From: Prototheca cutis
Lineage: Eukaryota > Chlorophyta > Trebouxiophyceae > Chlorellales > Chlorellaceae
DNA: 64,000 nt
NCBI GenBank assembly: GCA_002897115.2
Contig: BCIH01000008.1
Location: 669,330 to 733,329 of the forward strand
Reading direction: 5' to 3'
Under the pieces are notes generated by a model. It was not told the origin of the DNA and did not search any database. It worked only from the letters and a program-made list of their open reading frames with translations. A program made the position numbers and the translations under genes. Positions 19,937 to 30,807 of this stretch are shown here, one piece after another; the first letter of the stretch is position 1, and each line of letters opens with the position of its first letter.

Positions 19937-21575
19937 TCACTCCGCATTAATAAACGCGTCCATGTCAAACTCGTTCGTCTCGAGGTCCACCACCAGGCCC
20001 ACCTCCGTGTGGCGGTGTTTGATCTGTAGAGGCGGGCTGTAGCTTGCAATGTAAAAGCCCTGCACGAGGGTGGCACGGTTGTGTGTCGTGGGCACATGTA
20101 GATGTGGTGCAGTGGCATGGATGTATGCAAACCCACATCCGCACTGCCCCCTTCAGCACCACCACAAAGCCCAAGCCAGTTCCCGCCCGCTCCCCAGCGC
20201 CTCACACCCTGGGTTCGATGCGCAGCATGGTCTTGCTCTCCCTGATGCTCCTGATCAGCTTGATCAGGTGATGCCGGATCTTCGGAGGACTGGCAAACCC
20301 TCCAAACGACCGCACGGCCACTGAAATGCGAGGCAGACTCTTGATCTTGATGCGGTTGCACAGCACCGGTGCCGGTGGCTTGTCCTGCGGCATTTGGGAA
20401 TGGGGGCGCTAGACGTCACCGTGTCGTCCACTCCCATGGCACCACCCCACGGTACCACCCCGCTGTCTGTACTGTAGCGGCACTCAGCGCGCACCCTTAC
20501 CTGGACGTCAGGGGGTAGGGGCAGCGCAAAGATGCCGGGGGGCCACATGGGATGGGGTCGGCTGTGAGATGTGTGGCAGTGGGGGCACGCCTTGCGGCCC
20601 GCCCGGTGCTCCTTGTCCCCAGCCATGTGCTCCCTTTCCCCCGCCATGTGCTCCATGTGCCCCTTCATGTGCTCGAGCCCGGCAGTGATGTGGCCCATTC
20701 CGGCCATCAGCTCATCGACATCAAACTCGCCACTGTCATCGTCGGGGCGAGGATGAGGCCCCGGCCGGGGGTGCGGCCCAAAGGGGTGGTGGGGACGGGG
20801 AATGAACTGGAGGAAGGGCACCGTAACATTCAAGGTGACGTTGCCGTCGTTCCCCCCTTGAAAGTACTTGAGCAGGTCCTGTGGAGATCAGACACGATGT
20901 GTGTGATTATTCCGTGGGCGAGTGCTGTGCACGCACGACAGAGCGTGCACACACCCAGTGCAGTAATGCTCTACCCGTGAAAGGGATACCGCGGTTGCAC
21001 GGGCAAGCCTTGGCACCTGATGCGATGCCTTGGCACCTGATGCGATGCCTTGGCACCACCCCTTCCGGCCCTCTCCCCCTTCGCACCTTGATGCCTAGGA
21101 CGAACGTCTCCGCAGGCTCGTGGTGCGGTGGGACAAAGGTGAAGGCCCACTTCCAGTGCTTGTACGTGCGCAGCTCAAAGCCATGCTCCTTGGAAACATC
21201 CTTGAATTCTGGGCAAAAATGATCCCTGCGGCACAACAATGCAGCAAGGTAGGGTAAGCTGTAATAAGAGGGCTGGGCTGTGCCCGACACGGCCGTCCCC
21301 GCAACCCCGCCGGGGAACACCCGTCGGGGAACACCCGCAACACGCAGCTGATTAAGCACGAAGCTGCAGCTGCACGTCACGTCATCCCGGCGCACGATGC
21401 GTGGCTTCGGATTCCGACAGTCATTTCCCGCCCCTTCCTACCCGCAGAAATCAGGAGGGGACCAATCATCTCCGGCGACGCGCAGATCGGAGGCGGCGCG
21501 GGCGGAATGCACGCAGGCAGTCCCCAAGATGAGGATGCAGAAGGTGGCCAAGAAGCCAGCCTTACGCAGCTCCAT
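19937..21575 (-). CDS. Secreted SOUL-domain heme-binding protein with His/Met-rich insert
   Basis: SOUL/HBP-family protein. Five exons, right to left: 21575-21442, 21225-21087, 20878-20501, 20384-20208, 20059-19937; 316 aa. MELRKAGFLATFCILILGTA is a signal peptide, so the protein enters the secretory pathway. SOUL features follow in order: EHGFELRTYKHWKWAF, DLLKYFQGGNDGNVTLNVTVPF (equivalent of the F-x-Y-I-x-G-x-N region), LPRISVAVRSFGGFASP (V-R-S-F-x-G-F) and GFYIASYSPPLQIKHRHTEV. Between the second and third elements sits an insertion of about 90 residues, rich in Pro-His-Arg, then H-M repeats (HMKGHMEHMAGE and similar) and CPHCHTSHS, which could bind metal. The usual heme ligand is not certain. 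Intron 3 contains a 20-base direct repeat. Alternative start at an upstream ATG is not needed. Confidence 0.85.
21006..21056. repeat. 20-base direct repeat (about 2.4 copies) in SOUL intron
   Basis: The unit CTTGGCACCTGATGCGATGC recurs head to tail inside the intron between SOUL exons 2 and 3. Confidence 0.85.
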
Positions 21576-22743
21576 TTTTTGCAGAACCCTTGTGCTCCTT
21601 GATATTTCACAAAATAATGCACTACAATAGTCCAAATGTGCTGTTGATAATTGGTTTTGGAAGTCTTGTGGTTTTTTCCGTCGAGATCGCGCGTCGTCAC
21701 CTTGTCGTGCAAGTCGCCGATCACGTGGGGTGGCAGCTCAGGCACGGAAATGGACCTCTAGCGAGATGGGATTGGACTGCGCACGCATGCGCACCACCGC
21801 CCGCGCAAAGAGATCTCGCCGCCACCCGCCAACACGGGACGAGTTCAAAATAACATTACAAACGATCGTTGTTGCATACCGGCTCCGCTGACCTTTGCAA
21901 TGAGCGTCGCGTCGGAGCGAGCCGGGTCAGGTGGGCGCCCGACTGAACGGTCGATGAGGGTTGTCGCAGGTCCCGTAATCCACGGAGACATGACATATTA
22001 CATCCAGTACAACCATGTACATTTGACGTTCTGCAGAGGAATCCACGACGGACAGGATTAGAGCCAGCCGGGACCGACTTATGCGGGAAGGTAAGGGTAA
22101 GCTGTGCCGGAGTGGCTTTGAGAGTTACGTAGGGGAGTGCGGCCTCCAAATTGTCCCGTTGAGTAGCTGCGGCGTTCACAGATCTGCTGTGACTCGTTGG
22201 TCTTATGATTCTGTTCCTTGAACACTGCAGATGCGGCGCAGCCTGTGAGCGAAGCCGTGGCTTGGGCAGAAGCAGGTGTGGCAGTGCCATTCAGTGTGGA
22301 GCCTCCACGTCGGTCCCAAACCTCGGACACGACCCCGGCCGATCTCGAGCAGCAGGGTCGTGCAGGTACAGTTCTTGTTGTGGGTAGGAATACAAAGCTG
22401 GAATCGCTTTTCTTTGGTAGCACACTTGAACCAGTCGAGGGCATTTCCTGGCCCTGGCATGCAGGCTCAGCTGACGGCGCCCATGCCAAGCGGGAGTGAG
22501 AGCACAGAACATGAGTGCAGCCGGTGATGGAACTGCTCGACCGTCCAATCCAAAACCCCCAGTGCATGCTTCACATTGTTGTGGAACGGAGAGACGAACT
22601 GGGGCGTCCAAAGGAATGGTGGGTGTGTGAGTCGATGGACTCGGACAAGTGTCTGGCACGAGCATGCGAGACAACGGTCCTTTGTCAAATCTTGTGAGGG
22701 CAGCAAAAGGAAGTGGCAACAAGAATAAAATCACAGAAAATCA
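21576..22743. other. Intergenic region, no secure gene
   Basis: 1.2 kb between the SOUL start and the TMEM62-like stop. Open frames on both strands at 22079-22567 have protein-like stretches but no recognisable family and no consistent splice sites. Confidence 0.4.
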
Positions 22744-25513
22744 TCATTGCGCTATCGAGAGCCAGATGGCCAGCAGCGGCAGCCATGTCACCCCGGGAGA
22801 AAAGACAAGGAACCACCAGCCCATGAAGGGCTGCATCCGGGCATACACAAGCAGCACGTTCATCGCCAGCAGGAGCGCCATGGCTGCCAGTTGCGGCCGG
22901 GTCGGCAGCTTCCAGCCGGTTGCGACTGCCGGTATTCGTGCGACACTCTTGTCGGCCGGCTGGGCGGTGGCAGGTGCGAGCAGGCGAGCCTGCTCTTCGT
23001 TCTCGGCATCCATGCTGCCCGCACGGCTGTTCCTCCTGCGTGCCAGCCCCCGGGCCCTGTCACTGCTGTCGACGGGTCCCGCCAAATGCCCATCTGCTAT
23101 GGGAATCGTGCGCTCGACGGTGCCGGCCCCAGACCGCGTGTTTGTTGCGGCGTCGGGGTCGGCTGCGCCGCATGGCTCTGGGCCTGGCCCACCCGCCCCG
23201 AGCCCTGTCGCCTGGCGCCAGCCCACCGTGCAGCAAACCCAGAGCAGCCAAGGCGCGGCGCCGACGACGGTGTACACCAGGGTCAGAATAAAAGGCTCTG
23301 GTGTGGCCTGCACGAGGGGCCCTCCAGCATCGGGGAGCCACACGGCCGAGCCACCGGGCAAGACCAGGCCCGGCCACGAACGCCGGAGCAGTCTGCTGGC
23401 ACTCCAGGGGCCCAGCTGGAGATACAGGCAGTACCCCAGCTGCACAGGAGTTTGGCCAAGGTTGGACGATGTCATGAGGGGTCGGTTGTGGTTTCAGTCA
23501 ACGATCACGTTCGCCGTCCCCCCATACCATGTGAGTTCCAGACAGAAGGCTCCAGCATCGGTACAACCCAACACACACACATGCACGCATGCGCACCACA
23601 AGGCTCCAGGCTCTGGTATGGGTTGCGAAAAACACAGGTGAAATAACGGGCCAGAGGACGCATGCGGCTGGCCCCGAGAACAGGCTCGGGCTCAGGGCCA
23701 GCCGCGCCGCCAACCCCCGGCCAGCCAGCACGCGGGGAAGGATCAGGCCCATGCCTATGATGCCAGCCCAGCAAACCCCAAACAACAGAGAGATGGCTGT
23801 GGGCCAGTTGGTCGCCAGCACCATGCGCTCGAGCGCCGAGTTGTCCAGAGGTTCCGGCGTGTCTTCCCCAGGGGCAGGGGCTGTGACGGCGAACACGCCG
23901 CCCTCGGTGGCTCGCAGCAGCACGCGGCAAGCCGGAGATGCAATGCTTGCTTCATTCTTGCTCCTACCAGTGGCGACGGGACCGTTGGCCCCGGGAGATT
24001 CGACAGCAACCTGAAGCCAGGTGACATCACGTCGGCCACCATCCGCCCCGCAAGTCCGATTCGTCGTGACCAGGCCCTCGAATACCCGCCACGGCGCCGC
24101 CAAAAAGGCTGCGTTCTTCGGAACAACATGCTCCAGCCTCTGGGTCGCCAGAACAGTCCCATCATCGCAGCGCAGCGTCGCGACTGCTTGCTCCACGACG
24201 GCGCTGTCAAAACCCAGCACCGAGGCCCGGACCGTCCCCAGCGCTGCGGACAGAGTCGCCGTCGGTGCGCGTCCCTCCTCCTCAGCGGGTTGCAGGAGCG
24301 GCGAGTAGCGCGCATCGGGAGGGTAGGTGACGAGGGCGAGGCCGTCGACGGTCACGGCGGCCGGATCCTCGGCCGTCACGCCCCACCCTCTTTGAGCATA
24401 TGCCGCTCGCCACGCTGGACCTGCCAGCACCGGGCCATCGATTCGGCCTGGCCGAGGCGGGCTGCCTGGCGCGACAAAATAAAAATCTGCAAAGGACAGC
24501 TGTCCCGCGTCGACGGCCAGCACCCGAAACCGGCGGTCTTCTTTCCACGAAGACGTCTCCAGCTCCGCGAGTGATGCACCCCCGGGCCCGACGTGCATGG
24601 CGTGCAGACGCTGGCCAAACGCTGCGTGCAGGTGCCCCGACAGGTATGCCGCCGCGCCCACTCGCTGCAGCGCCGGCAGCAGGCCGTAGGGCTGCTGCAG
24701 CGGGCGCAGCAGGTGTGACACCGCGCCTACCGGCCAGGGAGTGGCGGGGACATCCACCGTGCCCAGCGGGTAGTGCCCGAAAGCCAGCACCGGCGGCGCC
24801 AGCAGGCCCGCCGCGGCGCACACCGCCCGGGCCTCCGCCGCCGCGGGTGGCACCTTGTCGTCCAGTTGCGCTAAAAGCTCCGGGCCCGCCCAGCCCACAA
24901 AGTTGGAGGGGCTGCGCAGACCGTGCCGGGGCGCCGTGTCAATACCCACCAGCAACACCACCGGACAGTGTGCAGCGGACGCCCCAGGTCTGTCACCACT
25001 CTGAACGCCATCACCATGGCTCATGGCGTTTGACCCATCGCCGCCATCTTCTCGAGCTGGGACTTGGGCGGCAAAAACCCGGACTGAAGGATCAGCCAAC
25101 TCGGCGCTCGTCGCAGAGGCACCGTACTGGGGATAAAAGTCGCCTGCCCCCCCGCGCTCGGGCACGTCAAACGTGTCGTGGTTGCCCCGCACGTCGTGCA
25201 CAGCCGGCACACCCGCCGCACGGACCTGCGCGGTGAAATTGCGGTAGGCAGCCCACTCAGGCTCCCGCTGTGCGCCGCCGCCGCGCCGCAGCTTGCCGTC
25301 GGTCAAGTCGCCGGTGATCAGCAGTGCCTCTGGGCGCAGCAGTGGCAGGAGCACCCGAGCAAACAGGCCCGCGTCACCCTGACGATCGCCAAATGCCGCC
25401 ACTGCAGTAGGGCTCGGGTCCGCCGCAAAGTGCAGATCCGATAACTGGAGCAGCATCGTGGCTTGGCGGGCCGCTGCTGAAGGTGCATCCCCTGCGTCCG
25501 GCTCCGCTGCCAT
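22744..25513 (-). CDS. TMEM62-like calcineurin-type metallophosphoesterase, membrane protein
   Basis: Predicted membrane-anchored metallophosphoesterase of the TMEM62 type. Two exons: 25513-23636 and 23439-22744; 857 aa. The N-terminal domain has the five metal motifs in order: LQLSDLHFA, LLITGDLTDGK, VRGNHDTFD, FGHYPLGT and YLSGHLHAAFG. The middle is a beta-rich region, then transmembrane helices WPTAISLLFGVCWAGIIGMG and, in exon 2, FILTLVYTVVGAAPWLLW, and two more before the C-terminus. This soluble-phosphatase-plus-multispan layout is that of TMEM62. The donor GTGTTT and acceptor GTGCAG join SPL in phase. The start is the first ATG of the frame; a second Met sits 20 residues later just before the first motif. 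Substrate is unknown in any organism I can name. Confidence 0.87.
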
Positions 25514-26187
25514 GCCTGCGTGATGTCATTGCCGTGGACCATTAGGTTCACTGACTGGATGGAGTTCGAGGGGAGGGGGAGAGAGGAGAACCCCGTCATG
25601 GGTGGTACCCCACAGGTCACCCTTCCAGATCACCCTTCCAGATCACCTTCCCAGCACCCAACCAATGCTACAGTCTGGCTTCAGAGCCATGACGTAAAGG
25701 AGGGCCATGCAGACCCCCAAGCCAATGCGATCCAGGCTCGATGACGAGCAAACGGGCTTGCCTGTGCACAGGAGGACAGCGCACAGGCACAGGATAAGCC
25801 GTCGAGCCATGGTGTCGCTCGAGCCTGTTCACCGCATGGGCGGCATGAACGGCGTATTTCAGCACGCCAAGGTCGGGACTCCTCTCCCCGATCACATCTT
25901 GCCGTTAAGCACAATTTACATCACACATGAAACCGGAAGCGTGTCATGAGGGTGCTGTTCCCGGTGGGTGTTGGAATCTTGTGGCATTCCATTCCATATT
26001 CGTGCCCCCCTGGAACTCCCGAAGGGAAATTGCTCATTGGTCGATCTTTCCTTGGCTCGTGCCCGCAGGTGTATGCATCCTTTCACTCACAAGCCTTCTA
26101 TGTTCATTGGTAAATGTTCAGCTGGCCCAATTGCTGGGTCTTTCTAATGTGCACATGGACGTCCTGCTCCTCCACTGCTGATGTCTA
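25514..26187. other. Intergenic region, no gene seen
   Basis: About 670 bases upstream of the TMEM62-like gene, with short direct repeats (CACCCTTCCAGAT) at 25618-25655. No coding signal recognised. Confidence 0.4.
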
Positions 26188-26790
26188 CAGTAACGGCAAA
26201 AAAGGATGAAACCTTGTCGAGATTCGCCGACTCCCACCTGCACAGCAAGGGCATGTCTCCCAAACAAAGTGCCTGTTGGACCGCATTCCCTTGCCACGTC
26301 GCTCAGAGGATGGGTTAGGTTCCTTCTTGGCAGCACCGCCGAGTGCCCAACCCATGCCTGCACTGCAGGGAGCAGACGCCCACCGTGGTGTGCCACGGTC
26401 TGCTGCACTGCACTGACAAAGACCACCACCCCCCGAACGGCGAGCATCGTCTCTGGAACAGAGACTCGATGGCGTGTCTGAACATGAGGCACATCGTGCA
26501 GAGCCTGCGGAAGACCGGCCAGCGGCCTCAGTGTTTCCAGTGCCACAGTCCTGATGAACATACATCCATATATCATGGGGGATAATAGCCTTTCCAACTG
26601 TGGGTGGGAACCCCCGGGGCTCCTTCCCTTCCCTGGCAAGGGAAAGGAGGTGGTCCATCATTGAGGTGGTCCACCTTCCTATTGCCATGCAGAGTGTGAA
26701 AATTTTCGGCCATCCGTGATGCCCAGCAACTCACGGGGTGATGTGGCGCTGTTGCTGGCTGAGCTGGTTGCATTATTTTCGCCCTGCACG
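26188..26790 (-). mobile_element. Dispersed repeat, copy B (longer, inverted relative to copy A)
   Basis: About 600 bases. Read on the minus strand it begins GCGAAAATAATGCAACCAGC and ends near TTTGCCGTTACTGTAG, paralleling copy A at 19326-19690 over both flanks. It keeps an internal block of about 300 bases (26340-26640) missing from copy A. No coding domain is recognisable. This looks like a non-autonomous transposable element. Confidence 0.75.
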
Positions 26791-27064
26791 GTATACTCCC
26801 AGCGCTGACCAACGCCAACTCACCCACGATTGACACTGCCAGAACCTCCTGTTTACACGGAGCACAAAACTTTATTTTGCTGAAGGCAGATACAATTCAA
26901 GCAATCAGTTTAGGAGAAGTCATTCCAAAGTTTGAGAAGCACAGTGCACACTGCAAACCAAACGACCGAAGAGAGTGAGTTTTCTTGGGCTTTTAGCCGT
27001 TTGCTGGCACTCCCCCGTACGAGTGTTCAAAACTTGACCAACAGAGCAAGTCAGATAACAGGCT
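26791..27064. other. Spacer, no gene seen
   Basis: AT-richer stretch between repeat copy B and a small ORF. No motif recognised. Confidence 0.35.
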
Positions 27065-27379
27065 TCACAAGCCTAAAGCCCGCGTATAATATGTAGAATG
27101 TTGCCGCAATCGCCTCGGCGGGCAAAACTCTCTTTGAGCACGGGGCTCGGGTCTGCCAGGCTCGGCCTCGACCGGTGGCTGCGGGGGGCAGCCAGCCAGG
27201 TGGCGGATGGTCACGTCCACGCTTGCCTCCGCTTCTCCATCGAACGATGGAACGCGCACCTCCACTTCCAATGGATACTCTTGAGACTTGGTGGGCGTTG
27301 CAGCGACCACGTCGTAGGTCAAGTCCGGGTGCAGCACCACCAGGGGGGGGTTAGGTCGGGCCCGCTTCGTGTGAGGCAT
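27065..27379 (-). CDS. Small hypothetical protein (104 aa)
   Basis: An intronless frame starting at the ATG at 27379. The first 65 residues (VVLHPDLTYDVVAATPTKSQ and a following beta-like EVEVRVPSFDGE region) have a protein-like composition; the Pro/Arg-rich end may be past a splice site or be non-coding. No family recognised. A CTGCAG acceptor lies about 13 bases upstream of the ATG, so an upstream 5' UTR exon is possible. Confidence 0.35.
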   Translation of the reverse strand: MPHTKRARPNPPLVVLHPDLTYDVVAATPTKSQEYPLEVEVRVPSFDGEAEASVDVTIRHLAGCPPQPPVEAEPGRPEPRAQREFCPPRRLRQHSTYYTRALGL

Positions 27380-27925
27380 GGTCTTCGGAGATCTCTGCAG
27401 AACAAGGTATGAGCCAAGGCGCTACATCACACCGAGACAAGACGAAGAGTCGTGGGGCATGCCCATACTGTCAGGAAAACGTACACGTAGTTGACAAGGG
27501 TTATGCGCGGGCCCTGGCGCTCTGCGCGCTCGTCGGCTCTCCAGTGCCCGCTCAGGGAGTGTGCCGTTTTCCATGCAGAAGAGACGAGAGCAAGGGTATT
27601 TTCTCACTGGCACAGCAGTGTGCAAAGTTATTCCACCAACACGCGGGGGGTAGGAAAGTGCGGAATGGTATCTCGAGGTCCGCGACGTGGAGGGGCAGGG
27701 TTGAGCGGGCCAGTCCCGGTACGGTCCCGTATGCCCGTCTCGTCAGCTGATGCTCCATCCCGCTGGGCCTGCGGGCAGACATGCACCGCACAGTGTCTTT
27801 CGTTTCATATCTTATAAAACGTTTGCTCGACTCGTGATGGCGAGGGAGGCACTGAGAAATCCTGACGGCCAAGCGCATCCCGTGAGCATCCAAGTGTTGC
27901 TGGCCCTGGGGTCCGCCGGGCGCCC
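27380..27925. promoter_or_regulatory. Divergent upstream region of the small ORF (-) and the MFS transporter (+)
   Basis: 546 bases between two divergent starts. No clear core promoter element or gene is visible. Confidence 0.35.
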
Positions 27926-30094
27926 ATGAGCCTTGACGTCACCGCCGTCATTGACGCCATTGGATTTGGGAGGTTCCAATGGTTCCTTCTGGTCTATACT
28001 GGGCTGGCATGGTTTGCAGATGCCTGCGAAACCATGCTGCTCTCCTTCCTGAGCCTAGCTGTCAAGTGCGGCGGTCAGGGTTGTGCGCGAGGTCCCTGGA
28101 TGTGGGGTGTGCCCTGGGCAGCGCAGTGACGATGGCCCTGGCCCATGCTGGAAAATGGGAGATGCACAGTCTGGAGTGGGAATCCCTGTCTTGCGTCGCG
28201 GGGCTGGTGACGGCAGACCTGCGCTCGCCATGCATGGGGTTGTGGGTGCGGGGACTCGCCGCCACGCCATCCCCCACTGATGACTCTCTCTCGACCCCAT
28301 GCCCACACACAGATGTGAGTGGGATCTGACGCCCAATGCGGCCGCGCTGCTGTCCAGTGTGGTGTTTGTGGGCATGATGGTCGGGGTCTACAGCCTGGGG
28401 GCCCTGGCCGACGTGCTGGGCCGCCGACGCGGTTTCTTCGCCTCTGCTGCGCTGCTGGGCGGCGCCGGCCTGGGCAGCGCATTTATGCCCAGCTATGGGG
28501 TGCGTCGTCGTTGTTGGCATTTGGACAGGGTGCCATTCCCGATTTCCATTCAAAGCACCCACCGACGACAAACAAATGGAGCGCTACAACCACCAAAACA
28601 ACATACCCCAAATAAACGCAGCCGCTGCTGGCGCTGCGGATGGTGGTGGGTTTTGCGCTGGGCGGGACGCCCATCGCGGTCACGCTGTTTGCCGAGTTTC
28701 TGCCGACGGCCGGGCGTGGGGGCTGGCTGCTGGCGCTGCAAGCCTTTTGGACGCTGGGCACGCTGGGCATGTCTGGGATCGCATGGGCGACCGTGGCCAC
28801 GCCGGGCCTGGGCTGGCGGTGGATGCTGGGTTTGGGCGCGGCGCCCATGTTTGTGCTGCTGGCCCTGTACCCCCTGCTCCCCGAATCACCGCACTGGCTG
28901 GCGGCGCGGGCCAAGGAGGCTGCCGCGAGGGGTAGGAACGAGGAAGCTGCGCGCGAAGGAGCCGCCGCACGTGCCGTCCTGCGCCGGCTCGCTCGGATCA
29001 ACGGCCGGGGGCCCGGGGACGAAGAACTGGTGGGGCTGTTGGCCGGCGAAGGGCCACGCTCGCCGCCCGCCACGCCGCGCTCCGATCCTCAAAAGGCCGA
29101 CGTGCCCCGTCGCCGCTCGGTACTGACATCCCTCCGTGCGCTGTACGCTCCCGAGTTTGCTCGAACAACGCTGCTCCTGGACGTCATCTGGTTTGTCAAT
29201 GCCATCACGTAGGACTTTTTGGTTTGGGGTGTGGGGTGTGTGTGTGGGGGGGGGGGGGGGGGGGGGGGGGGGGGGCTGAAGAATGGAAGAATGGTCTTTG
29301 TTGAGCAGTCTCAGACAGCAACATTGAAAACACTGACGCCACACACGCAAATATGTATCGTGTTCTGCAGGTATTACGGGTTGGTACTGCTCACCACGGA
29401 GCTCCAGACGGCACAGAAAACCGAGCACTGCACCGCCGACCGACAGCCAAACTTGGACGCCCGTGACTTTACGGTGCGCGCTGTTTGTTGAGCCGACGAC
29501 TTTGGAGCCTGCGTTATAACCGATCCCCACGCCCTGACCCCAACACACCCAACACAGGATGTGATGATCACGAGTGCGGCCGAGGCACCGGGCTTGCTGA
29601 TCACGGCGTTACTGGTGGACGCGCGGGGCCGGAAGTGGAGCCTGCGAGCGGGGATGGCCCTGACGGGGGCAGCCATCCTGGGCCTGCTGGCCGTATCAGC
29701 AAAGAGCTGGGGACAGCTGGCGCTCCTGTTCCTCTCCCGTGCGGGAATCATGGGCGCCTACTCCGTGCTGTACGTCTACACCCCCGAGATCTACCCGACT
29801 CAGCTGCGGTCGTTCGGCCTTGCGCTGTGCAACCTGCTGAGCCGGGTGGGGGGATTCCTGGCACCCTTTGCAACGACTTCGTTGGTAGAGTCAGGGAAAC
29901 TCGGTGCCACGCTGGTGCTGCTGGGCAGCTTCTGCCTTGCTGCCTGCGGCGCGGCTTTCTTGCTCCAGCATGAGACTCGCGGTCGGGACCTGCAAACGCT
30001 GCACCTGGGTCCTGACTGGGAGGGCAGCGACCGGGTGAGCTCCAGCCTCTCCGCTGAGCTCACCTGCCCGGGGCTGGTGCAGGAGGGCTCTTGA
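27926..30094 (+). CDS. SVOP/NiaP-like MFS transporter
   Basis: Twelve-helix major facilitator carrier, closest in look to SVOP, NiaP and plant OCT7-type proteins (nicotinate or organic-ion carriers). Five exons: 27926-28065, 28313-28499, 28622-29208, 29371-29473, 29558-30094; 517 aa. Exon 1 gives helix 1 with WFADACETMLLSF (acidic pair typical of SVOP). Exon 2 gives VVFVGMMVGVYSLGALADVLGRRRG, with MFS motif A after helix 2. Exon 3 holds FALGGTPIAVTLFAEFLP and the central loop. The second-half motif is LVDARGRKWSLRAG, and exon 5 has YVYTPEIYPTQLRSFGLALC, the family signature of helix 10 to 11. A G30 tract lies in intron 3. TGTAA at 30426-30430 could be the polyadenylation signal. The substrate is not predictable. 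Confidence 0.88.
29246..29275. repeat. G30 homopolymer in MFS transporter intron
   Basis: Uninterrupted G run soon after the GT donor at 29209, preceded by GTGTGTGT; sense-strand 5' part of the intron. Confidence 0.9.
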
Positions 30095-30807
30095 CTTTTC
30101 TTTTCTTTTGGTGTTGGTGTTTGGGGTGGGGGCGGATCTACGGCCGCAGTTCAAAGCCAAACGTATTTTTTGCCTGTCATGCCGTCACATGTGCACTCAG
30201 CAATGAGCTCGTTTTTGATCCCCCCCCTGATTCATGCCATGTATTGTTGCTGGTCAAGCTTGCATGAGTGCTTGAAGAATTCGCTGTGGGCCATGGTCCC
30301 TGCCGACAGCCTTCCCCTCGCTCCGGTACCCATTTTTCCAGCCTTTTGTCCCGCACGCCAAATGATCCCAACGAGCGAATGTACATGCCGTGATATTGAT
30401 AGCTTTGTTGGGCGTTTTGGCGCATTGTAACCGCTAGCTTTTGTCCGTCATCTGATCGCGCACAAGAGCGGAACCTGTGCGCTCGTCCGGGAGACGAGGT
30501 TCTGTCCCATGCAAGTACCCTCAACTGTGGACCCATTTCAACGATGCTCTATGGGGTCAGGCCAATAGAAAGATCATGCAATCGTAATGGAAGATTTGGG
30601 GGTGCTGCTTTGAGCTGTTGAGAGGATCGTACGCCCAGCCTACGCCCGAGCCATGCCCCAGGGGCAGTCTGTCGGCGCGGATGGCTTACGGACACCGTCC
30701 CCGAGTTCGTGTCAATCCCTGTCAAGGCTCAGGTGCTGGGAGGAGTATTGTTGGTTGCTGAATTGAATCCGTTTTTCTGTTTACTTTAGAACTGAGCGTC
30801 TAATGCG
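30095..30807. other. Intergenic region, MFS 3' UTR and glucosidase I promoter
   Basis: 713 bases between tandem + strand genes, with TGTAA at 30426. No further gene recognised. Confidence 0.45.

Noticed and set aside
20044..20324. Plus-strand frames across the SOUL gene
   Set aside because: Shadows of the SOUL exons, which are supported by motifs and splice phase.
22079..22567. Overlapping open frames on both strands upstream of the TMEM62-like gene's 3' end
   Set aside because: No family resemblance and no consistent splice sites; composition is explained by moderately high GC.
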